A DNA stretch of 64,000 nt from Halpernia frigidisoli. GTDB lineage: Bacteria; Bacteroidota; Bacteroidia; Flavobacteriales; Weeksellaceae. Each line of letters begins with the position of its first letter. Position 1 is the first letter of the stretch. A program made the position numbers and the translations under genes. The notes beneath the pieces were generated by a model. The model was not told where the DNA came from. It ran no database searches and worked only from the letters and a program-made list of their open reading frames with translations. The DNA is taken from the NCBI RefSeq assembly GCF_900113805.1, contig NZ_FOQT01000001.1:310001-374000 (forward strand), read 5' to 3'. Positions 18,172-26,487 of the stretch are shown here, in pieces.

Positions 18172-18669
18172 ATGGCAAATATTACACTTGGTGGAAATCC
18201 AATTCACTCTGTTGGGGAACTTCCAAAGAATGGTTCAGATCTAAAAGATTTTAAACTAACCAACTCTGATCTTAATGAAAAATCTCTGTCAGACTTTTCA
18301 GGAAAAAGAAAAATATTAAATATTTTCCCAAGTATTGATACTGGCGTTTGCGCAAAATCTGCACGTGAATTTAATGAAAAAGCCGGAGATGTAGAAAACA
18401 CGGTTGTCATTAATGTTTCAAAGGATCTGCCTTTTGCCTTAAGTCGTTTTTGTGCAGCAGAAGGTTTAGACCATGTTGAAAGTCTTTCAGATTTTAGAGG
18501 AAGTTTTGGACAGGATTATGGAGTAGAGTTGGTAGATTCACCGATGAAAGGTTTGCTAAGTCGCGCTGTCATCGTTGCCGATGAAAATAATAAAGTTATT
18601 TATACGGAACAAGTACCGGAAATCGCGCAGGAACCAAATTATGAAGCGGCACTTTCATCTTTAAAATAA
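18172..18669 (+). CDS. tpx: Thiol peroxidase (cytosolic Tpx)
   Basis: The 165-residue protein is a full-length Tpx-type peroxiredoxin that reduces hydroperoxides with thioredoxin. The peroxidatic Cys is in SIDTGVCAKS, the resolving Cys in SRFCAAEG, and DSPMKGLLSRAVIV completes the family pattern. There is no signal peptide, in contrast to the lipoprotein paralogue at 10932-11552, so this is the cytoplasmic copy. A TAAATTTG -7 box lies just upstream and a terminator follows. Confidence 0.95.
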   Translation: MANITLGGNPIHSVGELPKNGSDLKDFKLTNSDLNEKSLSDFSGKRKILNIFPSIDTGVCAKSAREFNEKAGDVENTVVINVSKDLPFALSRFCAAEGLDHVESLSDFRGSFGQDYGVELVDSPMKGLLSRAVIVADENNKVIYTEQVPEIAQEPNYEAALSSLK

Positions 18670-18690
18670 AAAGATATTTTAAGATTTTAA

Positions 18691-18732
18691 AAAGAGAATT
18701 ATAGAAATTAACTGTAATTCTCTTTTTTTATT
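18691..18732. terminator. Bidirectional intrinsic terminator
   Basis: AAAGAGAATTA (18691-18701) pairs with TAATTCTCTTT starting at 18715, with A and T tracts outside. It overlaps the stop of the convergent flavoprotein gene. Confidence 0.8.
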
Positions 18733-19900
18733 TTAAAGATTTTGCAATTGAATTTGCGACCCAACTTCCCGTGCTAAAACAAGCCTGCAAAAGATATCCG
18801 CCAGTTGGTGCTTCCCAATCAATCATTTCGCCGGCACAAAAAACATTGGGACATTTTTTAAGTTCCAAATTTTCATTTAATTCCGAAAAAGCAACGCCAC
18901 CCGAAGTTGAAATGACTTCATCAATTGGTCTAAAACTTTGAATTTCTATGGGAAATTGTTTGATCGTTTTAGCAAGATTCTCAATATCCATATAACTTTC
19001 TTTATCTAAAGCTTTTAGCAAATTAAGACCAGTTGTAGAGATTTTTATTTTCTTTTTTAAAATTGAACTGGTTTTTTCAGTTCCTTTCAAGTGGTTCAAA
19101 ATTTCATTTTCAGATAAATTTGGTTTTAAATCAATAAATAAAGTCAAAGGAAAATCGAAATTTCTGGTAAAGCGATTCATGAAATAAACCGGACTTCCTT
19201 CAATGCCATATTTTGTGAAAACTATTTCGCCAATTTTATGGTTTTCATTAAAGGAAATCTTTATGTTTTTTAAATATTGACCTTGCAATTGATGAAAAAG
19301 TATTAGCGTTTCATAACCAGAATTTGCAGATTGCAAAGGTGTAATTTCAATATTTTTCTTGCTTAAAGTTTCAATCCATTTTGCATCAGAGCCGGTTTTT
19401 TTCCAACTTCCGCCGCCCATTGCGAGAATTAATTTTGAATAATTAATTTTAATTTCGCCAAAATCATTTTTTACATAAACAGAATTTTCATCAAAATCTA
19501 AAAAAGTATGGCCGTAATAAATTTCAACTCCTAATTTTTCTAAATGATCCAACCAAGCCCTTAAAACTTGAATTGGTTTAAAATTTTTAGTCGGAAAAAT
19601 TTTACCGGAACTTCCCACATAAGTCGTAATTCCAAGATTTGAAAGCCATTGAATTACTTTTTGATTATCAAATTTTTCAACAATCTCCTGAATTTCTTTT
19701 GAATCATATTTTTCTAAAAATGACTTAATTTCTTCGCTGTGTGTCAAATTAAATCCGCCATTTCCAGCCACCAAAAATTTTCTTGCTGCGGCTTTATTTT
19801 GTTCGTAAACGCAAACTTTAAGACCTTTTTCGGCTAAAATTTGCGCTGCCATTAATCCAGCGGGACCGGCGCCTATGATTATAATTTGATTGTTTTGCAT
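18728..19900 (-). CDS. HI0933/BaiN-family FAD-dependent flavoprotein
   Basis: The 390-residue protein has an N-terminal FAD-binding loop GAGPAGLMAA, then the HI0933 signatures RKFLVAGNGGFNLTHS and MGGGSWKKTGSDAKW. The C-terminal FCAGEMIDWEAPTGGYLLQACFSTGSW is the second FAD contact. Family members are two-Rossmann flavin oxidoreductases, some acting on steroid or unsaturated substrates. The physiological substrate here is unknown. It is the most downstream gene of a minus-strand run that includes a CYTH protein and two photolyase-like genes, but gaps of 45-75 bases make a single operon uncertain. Confidence 0.82.
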   Translation of the reverse strand: MQNNQIIIIGAGPAGLMAAQILAEKGLKVCVYEQNKAAARKFLVAGNGGFNLTHSEEIKSFLEKYDSKEIQEIVEKFDNQKVIQWLSNLGITTYVGSSGKIFPTKNFKPIQVLRAWLDHLEKLGVEIYYGHTFLDFDENSVYVKNDFGEIKINYSKLILAMGGGSWKKTGSDAKWIETLSKKNIEITPLQSANSGYETLILFHQLQGQYLKNIKISFNENHKIGEIVFTKYGIEGSPVYFMNRFTRNFDFPLTLFIDLKPNLSENEILNHLKGTEKTSSILKKKIKISTTGLNLLKALDKESYMDIENLAKTIKQFPIEIQSFRPIDEVISTSGGVAFSELNENLELKKCPNVFCAGEMIDWEAPTGGYLLQACFSTGSWVANSIAKSLK

Positions 19901-19945
19901 CTCTCTGCAAAAGTACTCATTCTGATTTCCGAGAAGCTATTTAAT

Positions 19946-20419
19946 TTATATTTTCCAATCTTTAAAAGGTTTCAGAACCAAATTAGAATTATAATATTTT
20001 TCATCTTCCGTCACTTCTCTATCTATCCATTCAGGAATTGTAAAATTTTCTTCTTCAGTTTTCAACTCAATTTCTGCGACAATTAAACCTTTATTATCTC
20101 CGAAAAATTCGTCAATTTCCCAAATGTGATTATCAAACAAAATTTTATATCTGATTTTTGAAAGTTCAGCAACTGAAAATTGGTCTAATAATTCTCGTGC
20201 TTCTTCAAACGGAATTTCATATTCAAATTCTGATCTTTTTGCGCCTATTGAAATTCCTTTTATTGTCAAAAAACCTTTATCAATCGTTTGCCTTACGCGA
20301 ATCGTTTTTTTTGGATCAGTAACTAAATAACCTTGTCTGTATTTTTCGCCAGTTGGTTTTTCAATATATTGCCATTTTTCCCTATTTACCAAAAATTTTC
20401 TCTCAATTTCAATTCCCAC
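19946..20419 (-). CDS. CYTH-domain protein (triphosphate tunnel metalloenzyme family)
   Basis: The 157-residue product begins with EIERKFL, the hallmark ExExK motif of the CYTH fold. Alternating Arg/Lys/Glu strands follow (TIRVRQT, FLTIKG, FEYEIPF, WEIDEF, IVAEIEL) and line a tunnel that binds triphosphate with Mg2+ or Mn2+. Bacterial relatives hydrolyse inorganic triphosphate. Some act as adenylate or thiamine-triphosphate-related enzymes. A single compact CYTH domain without a CHAD domain suggests tripolyphosphatase activity, but this is inference. It lies 75 bases downstream of the photolyase gene on the same strand. Confidence 0.85.
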   Translation of the reverse strand: MGIEIERKFLVNREKWQYIEKPTGEKYRQGYLVTDPKKTIRVRQTIDKGFLTIKGISIGAKRSEFEYEIPFEEARELLDQFSVAELSKIRYKILFDNHIWEIDEFFGDNKGLIVAEIELKTEEENFTIPEWIDREVTEDEKYYNSNLVLKPFKDWKI

Positions 20420-20494
20420 TATGTGAATTTTTTAAAATGAATATTATCAATTATTTTTTCTTTTTAAAATCAGATTTAATATTAACTTTTTTAT

Positions 20495-21970
20495 TTAAAG
20501 TTTTAATAAAAAATCCTCCGCATTTTTATGATGCAATTTTCGTTTTTCTTCATCCATTTTTTGATAAGAATAGTACATCATGGAAACGCGTTGATTTCCT
20601 TTAAAAAACTCTCGATGTTCGCCAACAAATCGCCAAAAAAGTCCGTCCCAAATGGCTTCCCATTCGCCTTTTCCGTAATCGCTCATTTTTTTAATATAAT
20701 TTGAACCACTTAAATAAGGTTTTGTCGCAAAAGTTCCGCCGTCTGCAAACTGGCTCATTCCGTAAATATTAGGCACCATTACCCAATCATAAGCGTCAAT
20801 AAATAATTCCATAAACCATTGATAAACAGCGTCGGGGTGAATTTCGCAAAGCAACATAAAATTCCCTAAAACCATCAATCTTTCAATATGATGGCAGTAT
20901 CCGGTTTCTAAAACCTTTTTAATAGTTTCATCAATTGGTGAAATTCCCGTAGTTCCGTCATAGAAACTTTTAGGCATTTTTCTCTTAAAACCAAAGTAAT
21001 TTTTTGTGCGGGAATAAATGCCTTTAAACAGATACATCCCATGCATAAATTCGCGCCAACCAATTATCTGCCTAATAAAACCTTCCAAAGAATTGAGTGG
21101 AATTTTATTTTTCTTTGCAAAATCGAGCGTTTTTTCGATGACTTCGATTGGCGTCAATAAACCGGAATTAATTAATGGCGAAAGCAAACTGTGATTTAAA
21201 ATGATTTCTTTTTCTACAATTGCATCTTCGTAAATTCCAAAATCTATAAATCTGTATTCTAAAAATTGTTCCAGCCAACTTTCCGCTGCTTCGTGAGAAG
21301 TAGGGTAGAAGGTGTTTTCTGAGATTTTGCCTAAATTATTTTCAAAATTTTCTTCGGTGTATTTTACGGCGTCGTCCCAAATTTTGGATCTTTCAGGGAA
21401 ATGAATAGAAGGCGGCGTTTTTCCTTTTGGATATTTCTTGCGGTTATCCACGTCATAAGTCCAGTTTCCACCTTCGGGATTTTTATTTTCATCCACCAAA
21501 ATATTAAGGCGAATACGTTCTTGTTTATAAAAGGCCGTTTGGAAATATGACTTTTTATCAGGATTAAAAAATACCTCTAAATCTTTTTTATTATTAATAA
21601 ATTGCGGTGATTCTAAAATGTTGATTTTAATACTTTTAGCAATTTCTTTCAGTCTTTTTTCAAGATAAAAATCTGCGGGATAAATGACATTTATTTCCGT
21701 AATATCCTTTTCTAAAATTTCTTTTCTAAAATTACGAATATCTGATAATGGATTTTCACACTCAATATAAACAACATTTAAACCTTTTTCTTCTAAATAT
21801 TTTTGATAAAATTTCATAGAAGAGCGATGGAAAGCGATTTTCTGCTTGTGAAATTTATACTGTTTAAAAAAAAGATATTCTTCAATTAAATAAAAATCAC
21901 CTTCATTTTCAAATAAAGGATTATTTTTAAATAACTGATTTGGAAAAATTAAATTAACAGTTTTAAACAT
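20495..21970 (-). CDS. Cryptochrome/photolyase of the FeS-BCP (PhrB-like) lineage, lacking cluster cysteines
   Basis: The 491-residue product has an N-terminal alpha/beta antenna-type domain (NLIFPNQLF) and a C-terminal FAD-binding domain with IGWREFMHGMYLF, HHIERLMVLGNFMLL and VPNIYGMSQFADGG, the signatures of deoxyribodipyrimidine photolyase-related proteins. These repair UV photoproducts, typically (6-4) lesions, or act as light sensors. In PhrB-type members four Cys hold a 4Fe-4S cluster. The C-terminal CxxC position here reads DYGKGEW, and neither the CPF-like Cys nor the earlier one is apparent. ATG 21970 is chosen over an upstream GTG because DUF2256 ends 1 base before it. DUF2256 and flavin reductase precede it. 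Confidence 0.85.
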   Translation of the reverse strand: MFKTVNLIFPNQLFKNNPLFENEGDFYLIEEYLFFKQYKFHKQKIAFHRSSMKFYQKYLEEKGLNVVYIECENPLSDIRNFRKEILEKDITEINVIYPADFYLEKRLKEIAKSIKINILESPQFINNKKDLEVFFNPDKKSYFQTAFYKQERIRLNILVDENKNPEGGNWTYDVDNRKKYPKGKTPPSIHFPERSKIWDDAVKYTEENFENNLGKISENTFYPTSHEAAESWLEQFLEYRFIDFGIYEDAIVEKEIILNHSLLSPLINSGLLTPIEVIEKTLDFAKKNKIPLNSLEGFIRQIIGWREFMHGMYLFKGIYSRTKNYFGFKRKMPKSFYDGTTGISPIDETIKKVLETGYCHHIERLMVLGNFMLLCEIHPDAVYQWFMELFIDAYDWVMVPNIYGMSQFADGGTFATKPYLSGSNYIKKMSDYGKGEWEAIWDGLFWRFVGEHREFFKGNQRVSMMYYSYQKMDEEKRKLHHKNAEDFLLKL

Positions 21971-21971
21971 T

Positions 21972-22100
21972 TTACTTATTTCTTCGGCATTTTTCACTGC
22001 AATATTTCACTTCATCCCAATTTTTTTCCCATTTTTTTCGCCAGGAAAAAGGACGTTTGCAAGCGGGACATATTTTTGTGGGAAGATGTTCTTTTTTCAT
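21972..22100 (-). CDS. DUF2256 zinc-ribbon-like small protein
   Basis: This 42-residue protein has the DUF2256 pattern: CPACKRPF, then [20 protein letters not shown], so Cys11/Cys14 and Cys34/Cys38 probably bind one zinc. DUF2256 genes are often next to FeS-BCP-type photolyase genes, although their role is unknown. The ATG overlaps the flavin reductase stop by one base (TAATG), and the stop is 1 base before the photolyase ATG, a tightly coupled three-gene unit. Basic and aromatic residues would suit nucleic-acid or protein contact. That is inference. Confidence 0.88.
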   Translation of the reverse strand: MKKEHLPTKICPACKRPFSWRKKWEKNWDEVKYCSEKCRRNK

Positions 22101-22726
22101 TAAAATTTAGGAATTTCATTACTTCTTACGTATGGAAATGTATCCAATTTTTTCAAAGAATAATAGGTATTTAAACCTGAAATTCCAGAAGTTTTGCAAC
22201 TTTCCAAATCAATTTGTCCTAGTTCATTGACAGTTTCGTCAGATAAAATTAATTTTTGAACAGTCCCAATAATAAATCGGCAATTATTTGGTAAATCAAT
22301 CATTGTATCTAATTTCATCCCAATTTTTACCGGACTTTCTTTTACAAATGGTGCGAAGAAATCATCGATATATTCTTTCTCGATATTCATTTTTTCAAAC
22401 TCAGAAACATCGTGAGAAACTTTTGCGGATGTGTAATGTGCGTTTTTAATTAAATTTTCTGGAACGTGATTGATGGTGTAAACTTCCGTCTCTTTTATAT
22501 TTTTAAAAGTGTCTGTTTCGCGTTCTTCTTGTGGACGAAGCACAATTGCTAATTGCGCTGGATGGGAACCCAAATGCACAACTGACGAAAATATTGCCAA
22601 ATTTTCCTGTCCTGTTTTTGATTTTGTTCCGATTAAATTGGCTGGTTTGATTCCGGTTATTGAGTTTATTAAATTTAAGCGGTATTTTCTCTCCAGATTT
22701 TCTATTTCTGTTTTATTTAAATTCAT
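22100..22726 (-). CDS. Flavin reductase-like FMN-binding protein
   Basis: The 208-residue product resembles the flavin reductase/FMN-binding split-barrel family: residues 10-60 carry the [17 protein letters not shown] and [21 protein letters not shown] strands that cradle FMN, and [16 protein letters not shown] follows in the middle. Members reduce flavins with NAD(P)H or simply bind FMN. It is first in a translationally coupled unit with DUF2256 and the photolyase (TAATG overlap), so it may supply reduced flavin to the photolyase. That partnership is inference from position. Confidence 0.83.
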   Translation of the reverse strand: MNLNKTEIENLERKYRLNLINSITGIKPANLIGTKSKTGQENLAIFSSVVHLGSHPAQLAIVLRPQEERETDTFKNIKETEVYTINHVPENLIKNAHYTSAKVSHDVSEFEKMNIEKEYIDDFFAPFVKESPVKIGMKLDTMIDLPNNCRFIIGTVQKLILSDETVNELGQIDLESCKTSGISGLNTYYSLKKLDTFPYVRSNEIPKF

Positions 22727-22744
22727 AGTTCAAGTTTTTAAAAA

Positions 22745-22852
22745 TTTTCTTACTGATTCCAAAGATTTCCACAGATTTTTTATTGATAAGTTTATTCAAA
22801 AAGTATTTCTTACATCTGTGCAAATCCGTGAAATCTGTGCGCGAAAGAATTG
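22745..22852. repeat. Hairpin-forming ATCTGTG repeat
   Basis: GATTTCCACAGATTTTTT on the left can pair with ATCTGTGCAAATCCGTGAAATC on the right. The 9-bp period matches the elements at 1807 and 2938. It lies between the permuted photolyase-like gene and the flavin reductase gene. Confidence 0.55.
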
Positions 22853-22864
22853 ACGGTGTAATTT

Positions 22865-23968
22865 TTAATTCGTTTCAAAATCCTTTTGCAAACCCTTTTT
22901 TACTTTTTTCCAGTAAGAAAAGAACGATGAGCATTCTGTCTCAACAGTAAATAAGTTCGAAATTTTTTCTGAATTTCCTTCGTAATGTAAATTTAGAGGA
23001 TGTTCTTTAAAACTAATGTTTTCAGCAGAAATTTCAGAAACTAAATCAGAAAATTCACCAATAAAAATTTTAATGTTTGGAATGTTTTCAGATAATTTTA
23101 AAGCAAATTCAATACATTTTTCTGAAACTGGAAATTTCTCAAAAATAGACGGTTCAAGCAAAAATACTTTTTGAAAATCTTTGTCTTTGTGCCATTTAAA
23201 ATCAAGATTATAATAATTAAAAAGTAATGTTTTTTTATTTTCTAAGTTTGGTTTTGGAAGAATCGGAAGAATTGTCATTAAATTTAATTTCTGACTTTCT
23301 TTCAAGATTTCTGGCACTTTTAAATCGTCAAATTCAGAATAATCGACATCTAAAAATGTATTTTTTTGTTTGCTATTGAAGTATTTATTTAGATTATCCT
23401 GATTCGCAAAATATTTTTTACTCGAAAAAGTTCCGCAAACCCATTGCCAACTCAAATGATTGCTCGCCAAATCTCCGTCAAGCAAATTGTAATACAACCA
23501 TTTTGCAGATTCAAACCAATGAAAATGCGCAATATTAGTGCAAACTGAAGACAAATACATTCTCAAATGATTGTGAATATAGCCAGTTTCGTAAAGTTCA
23601 TTTACAGCATCATCCAAAACTTCAATTCCAGTTTCTGCATTCAAAACAGCCTTTGGAATTCCAGAATTTTCATCATTAATTTGTTGGTTTTTTATGTCAG
23701 AAAAAATGCCGTCTTTTTTATGTGACCAAACATTTTGGAAAAATTCCCGCCACGCTAATTCCTGAACCAATCTTTCAACTTCAAACCATTTTAAATTTAA
23801 TGTTTTCAAATGCAGATAAACTTCAAAAGTGGAGATAACGCCGCGCGAAATGTATGGACTCAGTTTTGTGACTGCGCCATTTTTGAAGTTTCGTGTAGAG
23901 GCATATTTTACCGGATTTATCGCCGAAATTCTTGCTTCGATTTGTAATATGGAAGTATGGAAGTCTAT
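22865..23968 (-). CDS. Photolyase-like FAD-binding protein with permuted domain order; ATA is the best start candidate
   Basis: From codon 23966-23968 the frame encodes about 367 residues. The first 200 are a photolyase/cryptochrome FAD domain (RNFKNGAVTKLSPYISRGVIS, ERLVQELAWREFF, YIHNHLRMYLSS, NHLSWQWVCGTFSSKKYFAN). After a linker, residues from about 255 to the end look like the alpha/beta antenna domain (LLFNYY, VFLLEPS, IKIFIGEF), which in ordinary photolyases comes first. The frame is open back to a stop at 23981-23983 but has no ATG, GTG or TTG before the conserved N-terminus. ATA overlaps the upstream stop (ATAG). The first standard start, TTG 23809, would delete 53 conserved residues. 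Substrate unknown. Confidence 0.72.
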   Translation of the reverse strand: MDFHTSILQIEARISAINPVKYASTRNFKNGAVTKLSPYISRGVISTFEVYLHLKTLNLKWFEVERLVQELAWREFFQNVWSHKKDGIFSDIKNQQINDENSGIPKAVLNAETGIEVLDDAVNELYETGYIHNHLRMYLSSVCTNIAHFHWFESAKWLYYNLLDGDLASNHLSWQWVCGTFSSKKYFANQDNLNKYFNSKQKNTFLDVDYSEFDDLKVPEILKESQKLNLMTILPILPKPNLENKKTLLFNYYNLDFKWHKDKDFQKVFLLEPSIFEKFPVSEKCIEFALKLSENIPNIKIFIGEFSDLVSEISAENISFKEHPLNLHYEGNSEKISNLFTVETECSSFFSYWKKVKKGLQKDFETN

Positions 23969-24243
23969 CGTTTTGAGATTTTATTGTGGGAGATTGTTCG
24001 TTGTCTTGAACATTTAAACCGGGAAATTTCTTCACTTCTTTTCTTCAAATGTTTTTTGCTCACACCAGAATTCACTCTTTTTCGCCATAATTTAAACGAA
24101 CTTTCTTTCAATTCTGTTCGCATCAAAGTAATCACTTCCGCTTCGGAAATCCCGAATTGAAAGGTGATTGCTTCAAACGGCGTTCTGTCTTCCCACGCCA
24201 TTTCGATGATTCTGTCGCTTTCTCTTAATGTAAATTCTTTCAT
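23965..24243 (-). CDS. TIGR03643-family (DUF2805) small protein
   Basis: The 92-residue product has the family core: RIIEMAWEDRTPFEAI, FGISEAEVITLMR, SSFKLWRKRV, and the basic C-terminus FKCSRQRTISHNKISKR. The family is uncharacterised. The helix-turn-helix-like middle and basic tail suggest nucleic-acid contact. In Bacteroidetes it is often encoded near photolyase-like genes, as here, where its stop TAG overlaps the first codon of the permuted photolyase gene. ATG 24243 is used because the upstream extension is a hydrophobic shadow. Confidence 0.82.
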   Translation of the reverse strand: MKEFTLRESDRIIEMAWEDRTPFEAITFQFGISEAEVITLMRTELKESSFKLWRKRVNSGVSKKHLKKRSEEISRFKCSRQRTISHNKISKR

Positions 24244-24299
24244 TAATTTTTTATTTAAAGTTTCAAAAATTAAAATTAATCTCTTTTTAATTTTTGTAA

Positions 24300-25064
24300 T
24301 TAAATTTTTTCCGTTAAATATTTCCAATATCTTTTTGGAACATGTTGATAATGTAATTTTAAATTTTTTCTTTCCGGAATATTTGTTTTAAAAAAATAGC
24401 GCTGCCACAATTTTTGATATCTGATTTCTTCCTCGTGGAATAATTTTTCTATTTTTTTAAAATTAAAATCCTGATCTTTTTCGGGATAAAAAACTTCCGT
24501 TGTTTTCAAATCATAAAACACGCCGTAATGTCTTTTAATGTCAAATATCATCCATTTTTGATCTTGATAACGGTCTTTAAAATGTTTCACAATTAATGGT
24601 AAAACATTAAAATCTGGTTCAATCTTTGAAAAATAAACATCGTCTTTCAGTTTTTCAAATCTCACAAACGCGTGCATTCTGTGAATTTCACGATTTATTG
24701 ATTTATTAATTTTTGCAATTTCCAGGATCTGTTCATCAGCGTAATTTTGCAAAATATTCTGCGTTGGATTTTTCAACGATTTTTGGATCGCATCTAAAAT
24801 TAAAAACTCTAAATCATTTCTTTCTGATAAATAAACTTTTAGCAATTGAGAAATTCCTGACTTTTCTAAATTTATTTCCAGTTTTTTTAAAACGCGTTCC
24901 GATTTTTCCTTTGACGTAAAAACTTCGTGAACTTCCGAAAACATATTTTCACTTTGATAGTTTTCTTTTGAAATGATTTCAGCGGGCGAAAATTTATATT
25001 CAAAAACCTCGAAAACCGACGTCAAAAGTCCTTCAAAACTGCCATCATAAAGTAAAGTCGTCAT
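24300..25064 (-). CDS. TIGR03915-family putative DNA metabolism protein (DUF4130)
   Basis: The 254-residue protein begins TTLLYDGSFEGLLTSVFEVFE, the characteristic opening of the TIGR03915 partner of a radical SAM DNA-repair protein. The second half contains INREIHRMHAFVRFEKL and HFKDRYQDQKWMIFDIKRHYGVFYD, the DUF4130 part that in some bacteria is fused to a UdgX uracil-DNA glycosylase. It starts 2 bases after the radical SAM gene stop, so the two are surely co-translated. Biochemical activity is unknown. Confidence 0.87.
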   Translation of the reverse strand: MTTLLYDGSFEGLLTSVFEVFEYKFSPAEIISKENYQSENMFSEVHEVFTSKEKSERVLKKLEINLEKSGISQLLKVYLSERNDLEFLILDAIQKSLKNPTQNILQNYADEQILEIAKINKSINREIHRMHAFVRFEKLKDDVYFSKIEPDFNVLPLIVKHFKDRYQDQKWMIFDIKRHYGVFYDLKTTEVFYPEKDQDFNFKKIEKLFHEEEIRYQKLWQRYFFKTNIPERKNLKLHYQHVPKRYWKYLTEKI

Positions 25065-25066
25065 TT

Positions 25067-26326
25067 TTAAAATAAACTTAACTGTTCTGAAAATGGATTC
25101 TGAAATTTAGATTTCATTCCAGTCATGATGATTTTTTTGAAATCCTGCTGTTCAATATATTTGTTGAAAATATTATGCGTATCAAATTCTACAAAGTACT
25201 TTGCGCGGTTCAAGGCAACACCCATTTTCTTTAAATTATCTAAATTTAATTTTTGAAAACGTCTTGCGCTTATAATTTTATTAACCGATTTCCCGCCAAT
25301 TCCGGGAATTCTGAGCAACATTTGTTTTGTCGCGGTATTTACATTGACTGGAAACTGCTCGCGGTGACGCAACGCCCAAGCCAATTTTGGATCGACTTCC
25401 AGATCTAAAAATGGATTTTCTTTTTCTAAAATTTCATCAGCCTGAAAACCATAAAACCGCATCAACCAATCTGCCTGATATAATCTGTTTTCCCGCAACA
25501 TCGGGACCTGCGAATCAATCGACGGCAATCTTGCGTCCGTCAACATCGGAACATAACCGGAATAATAAACACGTTTCAGATTAAAATTCTGGTAAAAATG
25601 ATCCGCAACTTTAATAATTTTTAAATCCGTTTCATCGGTTGCGCCGACAATCATTTGCGTGGATTGTCCAGCAGGTGCAAACTTCGGAACTTTTCTGAAT
25701 AATTTTTTTTCTTCCTTATAAAGCATCAATTCATTTTTTACAAAACCCATTGGTTTTATCATTTCAGAATGTGATTTATCAGGCGCCAAAAGTTTTAAAC
25801 CTTTTTCTGTGGGAATTTCAATATTGATGGACAATCTATCGGCGTAAAGTCCGGCTTCTTTCATGATCTCATCGCTCGCGCCGGGAATGGATTTTAAATG
25901 TATGTAACCGTTAAAATTGTGTTCCTGGCGTAATTTTTTTGCCACATGAACTAATCTTTCCATGGTCGTATCGGCATCTTTAAAGATCCCGGAACTTAAA
26001 AATAAACCTTCAATATAATTTCTTCGGTAAAAATTAATGGTCAGATCGACAACTTCTTCTACTGTAAAAGCGGCGCGTTTGATATCGTTGGTTTTTCGGG
26101 AAACGCAATAAGCGCAATCGTAAATGCAATGGTTGGTCAAAAGAATTTTTAAAAGCGAAACGCATCTGCCGTCTTCTGTGTAAGTGTGGCAAATCCCGGA
26201 AGCGTGACTGTCGCCCAAACCACCGTTTTTATTTTTACGATTTCCACCGCTGGAAGAGCAGGAAACATCATACTTTGCAGCATCTGCCAGTATTTCTAAT
26301 TTCTCTTTTATTCGCTCTAAATTCAT
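25067..26326 (-). CDS. Putative DNA modification/repair radical SAM protein (TIGR03916 family)
   Basis: The 419-residue protein carries the radical SAM triad Cys67-x3-Cys71-x2-Cys74 in NHCIYDCAYC. It has an upstream Cys pair in the region SCSSSGG..GICHTYTEDGRC and a C-terminal helix-hairpin-helix, LLRIPGIGGKSVNKI, that should bind DNA. This architecture defines the TIGR03916 family, whose substrate is unknown. TIGR03915 follows 2 bases later and photolyase-like genes lie beyond, supporting a role in damaged-base processing (inference). It is the first gene of the minus-strand repair block. Confidence 0.9.
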   Translation of the reverse strand: MNLERIKEKLEILADAAKYDVSCSSSGGNRKNKNGGLGDSHASGICHTYTEDGRCVSLLKILLTNHCIYDCAYCVSRKTNDIKRAAFTVEEVVDLTINFYRRNYIEGLFLSSGIFKDADTTMERLVHVAKKLRQEHNFNGYIHLKSIPGASDEIMKEAGLYADRLSINIEIPTEKGLKLLAPDKSHSEMIKPMGFVKNELMLYKEEKKLFRKVPKFAPAGQSTQMIVGATDETDLKIIKVADHFYQNFNLKRVYYSGYVPMLTDARLPSIDSQVPMLRENRLYQADWLMRFYGFQADEILEKENPFLDLEVDPKLAWALRHREQFPVNVNTATKQMLLRIPGIGGKSVNKIISARRFQKLNLDNLKKMGVALNRAKYFVEFDTHNIFNKYIEQQDFKKIIMTGMKSKFQNPFSEQLSLF

Positions 26327-26487
26327 TTACTTTGAAGATTTTTCAATAAGTAAATTTACAAAATTTTAGTAAAACTATTTACTAAAATTTTAAAAATGAT
26401 GGAAAATTGCTATAGATTTTAGCAAGATTTATTTAGAATAAAGTTTATTAGTAGATGGTTATTTTATTTATATCTTTTTTAATCCTT

